From Haloplasma contractile SSD-17B (GTDB taxonomy: Bacteria; Bacillota_I; Bacilli_A; Haloplasmatales; Haloplasmataceae), in contig NZ_AFNU02000001.1 of the NCBI RefSeq assembly GCF_000215935.2, positions 372,001-436,000 on the forward strand: a DNA stretch of 64,000 bases. Direction: 5' to 3'. The first letter of the stretch is position 1, and the number at the start of each line of letters is the position of its first letter. Positions 10,693-19,252 of this stretch are shown in pieces. The notes beneath the pieces were generated by a model that was not told the DNA's origin, made no database searches, and saw only the letters and a list, made by a program, of their open reading frames with translations. The translations under genes were made by a program, and so were the position numbers.

Positions 10693-11997
10693 ATGGCAAC
10701 AATTGCTTTTCATACATTAGGATGTAAGGTAAACTATTATGAAACAGAAGGAATATGGGAGTTATTTAAGAAAGAAGGTTATGAAAAGGTTGATTTCAAA
10801 GAACAAGCAGATGTCTATGTGATCAATACTTGTACTGTAACCAATACAGGAGATAGTAAGAGTAGAAAAGAAATCAGAAGAGCGATCCGTCGTAATCCTG
10901 ACGCTGTAATATGTGTAACAGGTTGCTATGCGCAAACAAAACCAAATGATATTGAGGAAATTGATGGAGTAGATCTAATCATTGGTACAAACGGTCGTGA
11001 TAAGATCATAGAATTAGTCAATCGTTTTCTAAAGGAACGTCAACCAATCACCTATATAAATGATGTGCTTCGTGATGCCGAATTTGAAGACTTAGATGTA
11101 AATTCATTTTCAGAGCGTACTCGTGCAACTTTAAAGATTCAAGAAGGGTGCAATAAGTTTTGTACGTTCTGTATTATACCTTATGCTAGGGGACGTATGC
11201 GATCTAAAAAGCCCGAACGTGTCGTAAGTCAAATTCAGCAATTAGTGGATAATGGTCATTTAGAAGTTGTATTAACTGGTATCCACACCGGTGGTTATGG
11301 AATTGACTTTGAAGATTATGACCTAGCAGATTTAATCAACGACATTGAAGAGAAGGTTGTTGGAATTAAAAAAATTAGAATTTCATCCATTGAAATCAAT
11401 CAACTAGATGATAAAATGTTAGACGTTATAAAAAACTCAAAGATATTAGCAAAACACCTACATATTCCATTGCAATCAGGTTGTGACACCGTATTAAAAC
11501 GAATGAATCGTAAATATAATACCAGTGAATATCTAGCTAAAATTAAAGAAATTCGAGATATTTTGCCAGATATCGCAATCACAACAGATGTGATTGTGGG
11601 GTTCCCAGGAGAATCGGATAAGGAATTTAAGGATACGTATGACTTTATAGAACAAATACAATTCAGTGAATTACATGTCTTTCCATATTCCATGCGTACA
11701 GGGACTAAAGCGTCTAAAATGAAGCAGCAAGTTCGTAAAATAGAAAAATCATTGCGCGTGAATGAACTAATCTCACTTTCTAATAAGTTAGCAGAAGCGT
11801 ATGTTGAGAAATTTAAAGGTGCAAGTTTGGATGTTATCTTTGAGGAAATTGATAAAGAGAATTCTGATTATGTGATCGGTCATACTACAAACTATATCAA
11901 AGTCGCTGCCAAAACAGATCAGTCTATAATCGGGCAAGTTAAAAAGGTACAACTTATTGAAACGACCTATCCGATAGCAAAAGGTATTATTAAATAA
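10693..11997 (+). CDS. mtaB: tRNA t6A methylthiotransferase MtaB
   Basis: 434 residues. Radical-SAM methylthiotransferase converting t6A37 to ms2t6A37 in ANN-decoding tRNAs. The N-terminal MTTase domain supplies three cysteines for one [4Fe-4S] cluster (Cys11 in TLGCKVN, Cys47 in INTCTVTN, and VTGCYAQ). The radical-SAM motif is EGCNKFCTFC, and a C-terminal TRAM-like segment follows. It sits directly after rsmE as in Bacillus (yqeU-yqeV). Confidence 0.95.
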   Translation: MATIAFHTLGCKVNYYETEGIWELFKKEGYEKVDFKEQADVYVINTCTVTNTGDSKSRKEIRRAIRRNPDAVICVTGCYAQTKPNDIEEIDGVDLIIGTNGRDKIIELVNRFLKERQPITYINDVLRDAEFEDLDVNSFSERTRATLKIQEGCNKFCTFCIIPYARGRMRSKKPERVVSQIQQLVDNGHLEVVLTGIHTGGYGIDFEDYDLADLINDIEEKVVGIKKIRISSIEINQLDDKMLDVIKNSKILAKHLHIPLQSGCDTVLKRMNRKYNTSEYLAKIKEIRDILPDIAITTDVIVGFPGESDKEFKDTYDFIEQIQFSELHVFPYSMRTGTKASKMKQQVRKIEKSLRVNELISLSNKLAEAYVEKFKGASLDVIFEEIDKENSDYVIGHTTNYIKVAAKTDQSIIGQVKKVQLIETTYPIAKGIIK

Positions 11998-12016
11998 ATT
12001 ATTTATAAAAAAAATA

Positions 12017-12045
12017 TTTACTATTTCTTTATTATAGTGTATAAT
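12017..12045 (+). promoter_or_regulatory. Probable rpsU promoter
   Basis: TTTACT at 12017-12022 and TATAAT at 12040-12045, 17-base spacer, about 45 bases before the rpsU start. Confidence 0.6.
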
Positions 12046-12090
12046 TTATTTTGTATTTTGTTTGTAGTGCGGAAGGAGGGATTTTTTATT

Positions 12091-12264
12091 ATGGCAAAGA
12101 CAATCGTTAGAAGCAATGAGTCACTTGAAGATGCATTACGTCGTTTTAAAACAGATGTTAACCGTGCTGGTACCCTATCTGAAGCGCGCAAGCGTCAATA
12201 CTATGTGAAACCAAGTACGAACCGTAAGCTAAAAGCAGCAGCTAAAGGTAACAAAAAATTCTAA
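12091..12264 (+). CDS. rpsU: 30S ribosomal protein S21
   Basis: 57 residues, the usual length, with the family signature [12 protein letters not shown] near the N terminus and a lysine-rich C-terminal tail. The ATG at 12091 follows a very strong site (GGAAGGAGGG). A longer in-frame reading from 12037 is ignored since it begins in the promoter. A terminator follows, so rpsU appears to be its own transcription unit. Confidence 0.97.
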   Translation: MAKTIVRSNESLEDALRRFKTDVNRAGTLSEARKRQYYVKPSTNRKLKAAAKGNKKF

Positions 12265-12284
12265 TTAAAAATGACTTTAATGGT

Positions 12285-12314
12285 AAGACTGTTGATTAAT
12301 CAACAGTCTTTTTT
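12285..12314 (+). terminator. Terminator after rpsU
   Basis: Perfect inverted repeat: AAGACTGTTGA, TTAA loop, TCAACAGTCTT, followed by TTTT. Confidence 0.92.
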
Positions 12315-12518
12315 GTGCTTATTAATATGAGGAGATGAAAAATAATTAGTGAAGGAATGAAATGAAATTAATAAGTCTAATATTGAAACTAAATTTCACT
12401 ATGAGCGTAATCATAAAGTAATTAATGAATTCTAAAACTTTTTAAAACACAATCCACTACAAATGCAATCTTTTTTCAGAAAAAAAATCATATAATGAAA
12501 TTTAATTTCAAAAAAACA

Positions 12519-12547
12519 TTGATTTTTATACTGAAAGGATTTACAAT
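12519..12547 (+). promoter_or_regulatory. Probable nagAB promoter
   Basis: TTGATT at 12519-12524 and TACAAT at 12542-12547 with a 17-base spacer, about 65 bases before nagA. Confidence 0.55.
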
Positions 12548-12555
12548 AGATGTGT

Positions 12556-12569
12556 AGAAAGCGATTTTA
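12556..12569 (+). promoter_or_regulatory. cre-like site (possible CcpA operator) before nagA
   Basis: AGAAAGCGATTTTA fits the degenerate cre consensus TGWAANCGNTNWCA at all but two constrained positions. It starts right at the predicted transcription start, where CcpA binding would repress. One imperfect match in an AT-rich region is weak evidence. Confidence 0.3.
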
Positions 12570-12612
12570 AAATGACTGTATTTATTAAGTCATACATGAA
12601 GGAGGTTAACCT

Positions 12613-13761
12613 ATGCAATGTATTGGAATTAAGAATGCATCCATTTTAACTCCTGATGGATTCAAAGAAGGAAATTTACGGATAAACGAAGGAAAAATCG
12701 ATGAACTTTTTTGTCATGATACGAGCGACTTTATAACGTTTAATGGGCCTGTTATGGTCATTCCAGGCTTTATCGATCAACATATCCACGGAGCAGGAAA
12801 TAAAGATACAATGGATGGTACGAATGAAGCTATTCGGATAATTGCAAAAACGATTGCTAAGGAAGGAACTACAAGCTTCTTGGCAACAACAATGACGCAA
12901 TCGAAGGAAGCTATTAACCAGGCCTTGAAAACTGTTTCGAACTATATGGACCAGGCATCTATAGATGGGGCAGAAGTTCTAGGGGTTCACTTAGAGGGGC
13001 CGTTTATTAATAAGGAAGCATGTGGTGCACAACCAGTTGAACATATCATAACACCCACAGTTGAGCAATTTAAAAGATTTCAGGACATAGCCAAAGGATC
13101 AATTAAGATGGTAACAATCGCTCCTGAGGTAGATGGTGCTCATGAGTTAATCAAGCATTTACACGAGAACCAAGTAGTTGCATCGATTGGCCATACAGTA
13201 GCGACGTATAATGATGTAGTAAAGGCCATACGAAGTGGAGCTAGAAATGTTACACATTGTTACAATGCGATGACTCCACTACATCACCGTGAACCAGGCG
13301 TAGTAGGCGCAACATTTCTTCACGATGAACTAAAAGCTGAATTGATCGCTGATGGAATACATGTATGTAAAGAGTCAGTGAACATACTTTATAAGAATAA
13401 AATGAAAGACGGCATTATATTAATAACTGATGCCATGCGTGCTAAAGGTTTAGGTGATGGTACATATGACTTAGGAGGTCAAAAGGTAGAGGTTAATGGC
13501 CACGAAGCGCGATTAGGCAATGGTACATTAGCGGGGAGTGTTCTAGAGTATGCTACAGGTGTAAAAAACATGATGCATTTTACGGATACTACAATCGAAG
13601 ACGTATCGATTATGGCAAGTCAGAATCCCGCTAAACAAATTGGAGTTTTCGATCGAAAAGGGAGTATAGAAGAAGGAAAAGACGCTGATTTGGTTATACT
13701 CGATCAGGATTATAATGTTTTAATGACGATTTGTAGAGGACATATTGTATACAGTAAATAG
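12613..13761 (+). CDS. nagA: N-acetylglucosamine-6-phosphate deacetylase
   Basis: 382 residues, an amidohydrolase-fold enzyme removing acetate from GlcNAc-6-P. Metal and substrate residues are visible: HIHG in PGFIDQHIHGAG, the glutamate in HLEGPFIN, the histidine in SIGHT, THCYNAM, and the catalytic aspartate in ITDAM. The ribosome site AAGGAGG is strong. nagB follows after 12 bases, so together they turn GlcNAc-6-P into fructose-6-P plus ammonia and acetate, for use of recycled or imported amino sugar. Confidence 0.96.
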   Translation: MQCIGIKNASILTPDGFKEGNLRINEGKIDELFCHDTSDFITFNGPVMVIPGFIDQHIHGAGNKDTMDGTNEAIRIIAKTIAKEGTTSFLATTMTQSKEAINQALKTVSNYMDQASIDGAEVLGVHLEGPFINKEACGAQPVEHIITPTVEQFKRFQDIAKGSIKMVTIAPEVDGAHELIKHLHENQVVASIGHTVATYNDVVKAIRSGARNVTHCYNAMTPLHHREPGVVGATFLHDELKAELIADGIHVCKESVNILYKNKMKDGIILITDAMRAKGLGDGTYDLGGQKVEVNGHEARLGNGTLAGSVLEYATGVKNMMHFTDTTIEDVSIMASQNPAKQIGVFDRKGSIEEGKDADLVILDQDYNVLMTICRGHIVYSK

Positions 13762-13773
13762 GGAGGCATTGAC

Positions 13774-14520
13774 ATGAAAGTAGAAATATGCAATACATAT
13801 GAAGAAATAAGTAAAAAGGCAGCAGCGTTCATAATTGAGCAAGTGAACCAAGTGCCGAACTCGGTAATTGGATTTGCAACAGGAAGTTCTCCTATCGGAC
13901 TATACAAAGAATTAGTTCGAGATTATAGAGAGAATGCGACAAGCTATAAAGATGTCATTTCATTTAATTTGGATGAGTATTTTGGAATTAATAAAGACAA
14001 TGACCAAAGTTATTATTACTTCATGAAAACTCATTTATTCAAACATATTGACATTAAAAAAGAACACATTCATATACCTAGTGGAGACTCAGAGGATGTG
14101 TTAGAAGAGTGTGAATTCTATAATAAAAAATTAGCAGAACATATTGTCGATATTCAAATTCTTGGGATTGGTAGCAATGGACATATTGGTTTTAATGAAC
14201 CTGGAACACCATTCGACCAAAAGACCCATGTTATTGAATTAGATGAAAAAACAAGGCAGGATAATGCTAGATTTTTCAATTCATATGATGAGGTTCCTCA
14301 ATATGCTGTAACAATGGGAATAAAAAACATATTACAAGCAAGGAAGATTTTATTGATTGCGACCGGCGAAAAAAAGGCAGATGCAGTGAAACGTATGATT
14401 GAGGGACCAGAAACAATTGACTTACCAGCGTCAGCGTTACAATCACATCCTGATGTAACGGTATTAGTCGATTATGAAGCCGCATCAATGCTCTCACAGA
14501 ATTTTAAAAAGTCATCATAA
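13774..14520 (+). CDS. nagB: Glucosamine-6-phosphate deaminase
   Basis: 248 residues. Isomerase/deaminase making fructose-6-P from glucosamine-6-P. Motifs include FATGSSPIGLYKELV, the catalytic stretch SFNLDEYFGI, and LGIGSNGHIGFNEPG containing the conserved glycine-rich loop and catalytic region. The protein lacks the longer C-terminal allosteric segment of the 266-residue E. coli enzyme, as typical for Bacillota. It is co-transcribed with nagA and ends at a shared convergent terminator with the ferritin gene. Confidence 0.96.
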   Translation: MKVEICNTYEEISKKAAAFIIEQVNQVPNSVIGFATGSSPIGLYKELVRDYRENATSYKDVISFNLDEYFGINKDNDQSYYYFMKTHLFKHIDIKKEHIHIPSGDSEDVLEECEFYNKKLAEHIVDIQILGIGSNGHIGFNEPGTPFDQKTHVIELDEKTRQDNARFFNSYDEVPQYAVTMGIKNILQARKILLIATGEKKADAVKRMIEGPETIDLPASALQSHPDVTVLVDYEAASMLSQNFKKSS

Positions 14521-14538
14521 TTATGACAAAAACATACG

Positions 14539-14572
14539 AAAAAGGGACAGCTCATTAATGAGTGTCCCTTTT
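14539..14572. terminator. Bidirectional terminator between nagB and ferritin gene
   Basis: A near-perfect inverted repeat: AAAAGGGACA and TGTCCCTTTT arms around the palindrome CTCATTAATGAG, with A-tract and T-tract on opposite sides so that it can end both converging transcripts. Confidence 0.8.
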
Positions 14573-14583
14573 GTTTTGAATGA

Positions 14584-15084
14584 TTATTCAGCTATTTCTT
14601 CTAATGTACGTTCTGCTAACTCTCGATCTAGTAGATATGTTCCTACACCATCTAATAATTTTAATTTATTAATTATGTCTTCGAATGTTGCCTCTTCTTC
14701 TACTTGTTCATCTACAAACCATTGTAGAAATGATTCTGTTGAATGTTCACGTTCTTCTTTCGTTAAGTCTACTAAATCATAAATGCGAGCAGTAACTTCA
14801 CGCTCGTGTTCAAGTGAAATCTTGAATACTTCCATAATTGATTCGTAATCATTCTTTGGTGATTCGAATCCTGTAATATTCACGCGTCCACCTTTTTCAA
14901 TAATAAAGTTCATGAATTTTTTTGCATGTGCTAATTCTTCTTCATATTGTACATCAAAGAAGTTCTTGAAACCATCTAATCCAAGATCTCCAAAGTAACC
15001 TGACATAGCAAGATAAATATGTGCAGATTCAATTTCAAAGTTTAATTGTTTATTTAATGCTTCTTCAATTTTTTTGCTTAACAT
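14584..15084 (-). CDS. ftnA: Non-heme ferritin
   Basis: 166 residues, a four-helix-bundle iron storage protein forming 24-mer cages. The ferroxidase ligands line up with the bacterial FtnA numbering: Glu17, Glu50, His53, Glu94, Gln127, with Glu130 for the third iron site. Its site AAGGAGG is strong and it has its own promoter downstream of rnhC on the minus strand. No convincing Fur box was seen near the promoter. Confidence 0.94.
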   Translation of the reverse strand: MLSKKIEEALNKQLNFEIESAHIYLAMSGYFGDLGLDGFKNFFDVQYEEELAHAKKFMNFIIEKGGRVNITGFESPKNDYESIMEVFKISLEHEREVTARIYDLVDLTKEEREHSTESFLQWFVDEQVEEEATFEDIINKLKLLDGVGTYLLDRELAERTLEEIAE

Positions 15085-15119
15085 AGGTTGATAGTCCTCC
15101 TTAATAGTTTTACTAATTA

Positions 15120-15148
15120 ATTATAACATATTTTTCCTTAACTGTTAA
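15120..15148 (-). promoter_or_regulatory. Ferritin gene promoter
   Basis: Read on the minus strand: TTAACA, 17 bases, TATAAT, with an extended -10 TGT directly before it. It lies just past the rnhC stop codon. Confidence 0.75.
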
Positions 15149-15160
15149 TGTTTTTGCATT

Positions 15161-16102
15161 TTAGTGATGTTCATTAATTGTATTTAATATTCGATCTGTG
15201 TTTTTAAAATGATACTTTGCAATCTTGTTTAAAACCTGCTTACCGTGCTTTTTAACTAGTTCAATTCCTTGAGAATCAACTAATTTAGATGCACCTTTTT
15301 GGACCGTTACTTTATATTCCTTTGATAGTTTTTCCATCTCTTCTAGAAATATGTACCTAGCCATAATTGAAGCACACGCAACTGATGCAAACTTGTCTTC
15401 AGCCTTTGTTTCAAAAGTTGCATAATTTACAAAGTCATGGTCTCCTGTATAATCAATGAATTTCTTCTTAGAACAAAATTGATCAATTATAATATTGCTT
15501 GGCTTAACTGGTAATTTTTTAATCAAATTCTTAATCGCATGTTGATGAACCATTGCTTTTAACTTATTTAAATTCATTGTGCGTTTACTCATTTCTCGAT
15601 TATAAATTTCATTGTTTACAACCGATAGTGAATAAGGAATTGCGTTAAAGAGTGAAGGGGCAATTTTCTTAATCAATGTATCATCTAACTTTTTAGAATC
15701 ACCTACTTGGTGCTTCTTTAAAAGTGGCTGCACTGATTCATCGATATAAGCAGCAACAACTACTACAGGACCAAAATAGTCACCTGTACCTACTTCATCA
15801 GAACCGATTGACGGTAAATAAAACTCATATTGCTTAGTTTGTGTTTGTGTAGCGTTAATTTTTTTATTGTTTGTTTTAGGAGTAGATTCTTGCTCAAGGA
15901 AAGCTTCCCATATTGTCGATTCGTATTTTGCATTCTTTCCTTGAAAAAGGACCTTATTCGATGTGTATGCAGTAACGGTACAATTGTCAACCTTTGCTAT
16001 AAACTGAGCATATTGATTTTTATTTTCTACATAATAATCTTTATAGAAGTCTTTCATTTTATCTAGTACTTGTTTCGTTACGATTATTGTAACACTCGCC
16101 AT
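15161..16102 (-). CDS. rnhC: Ribonuclease HIII
   Basis: 313 residues. An N-terminal TBP-like substrate-binding domain of about 90 residues is followed by the RNase H fold with GSDEVGTGDYFGPVVV (the DEVGTGD catalytic motif of HIII) and the downstream acidic residues around IIIDQF and ASIMARY. It cuts RNA in RNA-DNA hybrids. The gene diverges from mutS2, a neighbour it has in many Bacillota, and its start has the site GAGGTGA. Confidence 0.95.
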   Translation of the reverse strand: MASVTIIVTKQVLDKMKDFYKDYYVENKNQYAQFIAKVDNCTVTAYTSNKVLFQGKNAKYESTIWEAFLEQESTPKTNNKKINATQTQTKQYEFYLPSIGSDEVGTGDYFGPVVVVAAYIDESVQPLLKKHQVGDSKKLDDTLIKKIAPSLFNAIPYSLSVVNNEIYNREMSKRTMNLNKLKAMVHQHAIKNLIKKLPVKPSNIIIDQFCSKKKFIDYTGDHDFVNYATFETKAEDKFASVACASIMARYIFLEEMEKLSKEYKVTVQKGASKLVDSQGIELVKKHGKQVLNKIAKYHFKNTDRILNTINEHH

Positions 16103-16127
16103 TTTATCACCTCATAAATTAATACTA

Positions 16128-16156
16128 TTATTTTACCAAATTATTTGGTAAAATAA
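16128..16156. promoter_or_regulatory. 29-bp interrupted palindrome between rnhC and mutS2
   Basis: Two perfectly complementary 14-base arms (TTATTTTACCAAAT and ATTTGGTAAAATAA) separated by one T, in the 76-bp gap between divergent genes. Each arm also contains a -10-like TAAAAT reading outward. It may be a dimeric regulator's operator or a symmetric divergent promoter. Confidence 0.55.
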
Positions 16157-16178
16157 AACAGTAAGGATGTGATCATTT

Positions 16179-18521
16179 ATGTTTACTAGTAGCAAAACAC
16201 TAGAATTCGAAAAAATATTAGAACAATTAAAAAAATATACCTACTGTAGTTTAGGTATAGATGCTATAGATGAAATTGAAATTTTAAATGACCGGGATAC
16301 ACTTGATGATCTTCTAACAGAAACTGATGAAGCATTACGGTTATTATATCGTTTAGGTGATCTTCCTTTTGGTGGTATAACAGATATAAGACCACATATC
16401 AAAAGGGCAACGATTGGTGGGATTTTAAATCCTAATGAATTACTTAAAATAAGTACCTTTATATATGGTTCTAATCAAATCAGAAAATATGCAGCAAAAA
16501 TGGAACAGGAACAAATTGAAAGTGATAAAATTGTATTTTATATTGAGAATTTATTTAATTTAAGTGATCTAAGTAGAGAAATCAATCGCTGTATCGATGA
16601 TTTTTCAAACGTCGTAGACGATGCATCGCCAAAACTAAAGGATATTCGCAACCAAATTAAAACAAACGAGGCACGAATTAAAGACCGTTTAAATAGTATT
16701 TTACAATCACAAAAAGATTTATTAACCGAACAATTGATTACAATACGTAATGATCGGTTTGTTGTACCTGTAAAAGTAGAAAATAAAAATACATTCGGTG
16801 GAATCATTCATGATCAATCACAAAGTGGAAACACATTTTATATAGAACCTAAAATGGTAGTTGAAGTCAATAACCGTATTCAAAATTTAAAAAATGAAGA
16901 AAAACGTGAAATTGAAAAGATATTAAGAGAACTTACATTGAGTGTTTCAGAATATGTAGGCGAGCTACAAGAGAACGTCTATAATATTAAACTACTTGAC
17001 TTTATTTATACTAAGGCTAAATACGCTAAGGCGACTAATGCCACTAAACCAACCATTAATGATGAAGGATTTGTTCATTTAATTAAAGCTAGGCATCCGT
17101 TAATTCCAGAGGATGAAATCGTTCCAAATGATATTATGTTGGGGCAAGAGTTCACCAGTATTATCATTACAGGGCCAAATACCGGTGGAAAGACGGTTAC
17201 CCTAAAAACATTGGGTCTTCTTACGTTAATGATGCAGGCTGGATTATTAGTACCCGCTAATGAACATTCCAAGTTAGCTGTATTCGATAACGTGTTTGCT
17301 GATATTGGCGATGAACAGAGCATCGAGCAAAGTTTATCAACTTTCTCTTCGCATATGAAGACCATTATTAATATTGTCGACAATATTACGATTAACAGTT
17401 TAGTATTGCTTGATGAATTAGGCGCAGGAACAGATCCAAAAGAGGGTGCTGCACTTGCGATGTCTTTACTTGACTACTTTAGAAAACGTGGGTCACGTAT
17501 AATTGCTACGACACATTACCCTGAACTTAAAACCTATGCTTACAATACTGAAAAAGTGATTAATGCCAGTGTTGAATTCAATGTAGAGACGTTAAAACCA
17601 ACCTACAAGCTATTAATTGGTATTCCAGGACGTAGTAATGCATTTGAAATTTCAAAGCGATTAGGACTCAATGAATTGGTTATAGAAGACGCACGTGAAA
17701 AAGTTGATTTTGAACAAACGGATGTAGCCAATCTAATATCACAACTTGAGACAAAGGGACTACAACTTGAAAAACTAATTGATGAAAATGAACAATTTAA
17801 TCAAAAACTAAAACAAGAGAAGAATACCTATCAATCAAAGTCTTTAGATATTGATCGCCAGAAAGAAAAGATGATTGAGAAGGCTAAACAAGAAGCCGCA
17901 TCAATTATTAAAAGTGCAAATCAAGAGGCAAAAGAAGTCATCAATGAACTAAAAGAATTAAAAAAAGGTGCAAAAACAAATTACAAAGAACATGAAGTCA
18001 TCAATATTAAATCGAAACTTGACTCGTCTAAATATTATAAGCAAAAAGAAAAAGTGTCAAAGACTTCACATCAGCTAAAAGAAGGCGACCAAGTAATGGT
18101 CCTAACATTTAATCGTAGTGGTATATTAATTGAACAAGTTAATAAGAAAGAATGGCTCGTACAAATAGGCGCTCTTAAATCTCGCGTTAATAATAAACAT
18201 CTTGAGTACATAGGAAAAGACGATTCAAATAAGATCGAGAAAGAACGAACGGTAACTGTGAAACGAGCAAAGAAAAAAGTAACAATGGAACTAGATTTAC
18301 GTGGAAACCGGTTCGATGAAGCGATTTCACGTCTTGATAAATTTATTGATGACTCAATTCTTAACAATTTCGAAAAAATTTACATAATTCACGGACATGG
18401 TACGGGAGCTTTACGAAACGGTGTCAGAAATTATTTGAAAAAATCAAAGTATGTTAAGTCATTTGAATACGGAAGAGAAGGCGAAGGTGGAACTGGGGTC
18501 ACTGTCGCAAACTTTAAATAG
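16179..18521 (+). CDS. mutS2: Endonuclease MutS2 (MutS-like ATPase with Smr domain)
   Basis: 780 residues. No mismatch-recognition domain; a clamp/lever region leads to the MutS ATPase with Walker A GPNTGGKT and Walker B LVLLDELGAGTDP, then a long coiled coil (about 520-620), a KOW-like segment, and a C-terminal Smr nuclease domain (LDLRG and IHGHGTGALR). The family suppresses recombination and, in Bacillus, acts on collided ribosomes. It diverges from rnhC around a palindrome. A weak hairpin (18538-18558) follows without a good T-tract. Confidence 0.95.
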   Translation: MFTSSKTLEFEKILEQLKKYTYCSLGIDAIDEIEILNDRDTLDDLLTETDEALRLLYRLGDLPFGGITDIRPHIKRATIGGILNPNELLKISTFIYGSNQIRKYAAKMEQEQIESDKIVFYIENLFNLSDLSREINRCIDDFSNVVDDASPKLKDIRNQIKTNEARIKDRLNSILQSQKDLLTEQLITIRNDRFVVPVKVENKNTFGGIIHDQSQSGNTFYIEPKMVVEVNNRIQNLKNEEKREIEKILRELTLSVSEYVGELQENVYNIKLLDFIYTKAKYAKATNATKPTINDEGFVHLIKARHPLIPEDEIVPNDIMLGQEFTSIIITGPNTGGKTVTLKTLGLLTLMMQAGLLVPANEHSKLAVFDNVFADIGDEQSIEQSLSTFSSHMKTIINIVDNITINSLVLLDELGAGTDPKEGAALAMSLLDYFRKRGSRIIATTHYPELKTYAYNTEKVINASVEFNVETLKPTYKLLIGIPGRSNAFEISKRLGLNELVIEDAREKVDFEQTDVANLISQLETKGLQLEKLIDENEQFNQKLKQEKNTYQSKSLDIDRQKEKMIEKAKQEAASIIKSANQEAKEVINELKELKKGAKTNYKEHEVINIKSKLDSSKYYKQKEKVSKTSHQLKEGDQVMVLTFNRSGILIEQVNKKEWLVQIGALKSRVNNKHLEYIGKDDSNKIEKERTVTVKRAKKKVTMELDLRGNRFDEAISRLDKFIDDSILNNFEKIYIIHGHGTGALRNGVRNYLKKSKYVKSFEYGREGEGGTGVTVANFK

Positions 18522-18649
18522 ACGCACCTAAAAGGTTAAACTTTAAAGTAAAAAGTTTTATTAAAATTCATTTTTCGCAAATAATAAAAAAGACTTTTGA
18601 CTATTTATTGTGATAAAGTACACTTAACATGTAAATTTAAGCAAACTCA

Positions 18650-18677
18650 TTGTAATCTACAAGAAAACTAGTATAAT
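18650..18677 (+). promoter_or_regulatory. Probable trxA promoter
   Basis: TTGTAA at 18650-18655 and TATAAT at 18672-18677, 16-base spacer, about 40 bases before trxA. Confidence 0.55.
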
Positions 18678-18715
18678 AAGTAAATGAAAATAAAATTATT
18701 TAGGAGGAATAAAGT

Positions 18716-19027
18716 ATGGCATTAATCAAAGCAAATGCAGATAACTTTAAGAATGAAATTGAAAATGGTGTTGTTTTAGTGGACTTTTTCGCTGACTGGT
18801 GTGGACCTTGTAAGATGATTGCACCTGTATTAGATGAAGTTGCACAGGAAGTAGAAGATGTAAACATTATTAAATTAAATGTTGATGAAGCTCCTGCTAT
18901 TGCACAAGAATACGGTGTAATGAGTATCCCAACATTAATGATTATGAAAGATGGAAATAAAGTGGCTCAAACAATGGGATTCCAACCAAAAGAAATGCTA
19001 ATTAATTGGATTAATGAAAACAGATAA
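18716..19027 (+). CDS. trxA: Thioredoxin
   Basis: 103 residues with the thioredoxin active site WCGPC in FFADWCGPCKM and the cis-proline motif MSIPTLMI. It reduces protein disulfides in the cytoplasm. The site TTAGGAGGAAT is strong. It follows mutS2 as in Bacillus and has its own promoter and terminator. Confidence 0.97.
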   Translation: MALIKANADNFKNEIENGVVLVDFFADWCGPCKMIAPVLDEVAQEVEDVNIIKLNVDEAPAIAQEYGVMSIPTLMIMKDGNKVAQTMGFQPKEMLINWINENR

Positions 19028-19038
19028 TTTATGAAATC

Positions 19039-19074
19039 AAAAAGCTTAGAAGAAATAACTTCTAAGCTTTTTTT
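19039..19074 (+). terminator. Terminator after trxA
   Basis: Arms AAAGCTTAGAAG and CTTCTAAGCTTT with loop AAATAA, followed by a T run. Confidence 0.93.
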
Positions 19075-19171
19075 ATATGCTATTGACTAGAAAACGCGTT
19101 ATGGTGACCAGAATATTACTAAGAAATTTTTAATAAAGGTCAGATAATGACTGAAATAAACGAAAATCTTT

Positions 19172-19199
19172 TTGCAATTTAAGGTTTAATTGATATAAT
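19172..19199 (+). promoter_or_regulatory. Promoter of the 189-residue unknown gene
   Basis: TTGCAA, 16 bases, TATAAT (19194-19199), with an extended -10 TGA. Confidence 0.7.
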
Positions 19200-19252
19200 A
19201 ATAGACGATGAAAAAAATCACATGGTTAAATCAACTTATGGAGGTCTGATCA

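Noticed and set aside
12362-12421. 19-codon open frame between rpsU and nagA
   Set aside because: Its ribosome site is only moderate, it lies upstream of the likely nagA promoter, and no conservation can be judged from one sequence.
14474-14782. 102-residue plus-strand open frame overlapping nagB and the ferritin gene
   Set aside because: It runs through the shared terminator and antisense to ferritin, with no ribosome site; serine-rich composition is typical of a shadow frame.
15085-15160. Fur box at the ferritin promoter
   Set aside because: No sequence close to the 19-bp Fur consensus was seen; AT-rich partial matches are expected by chance.
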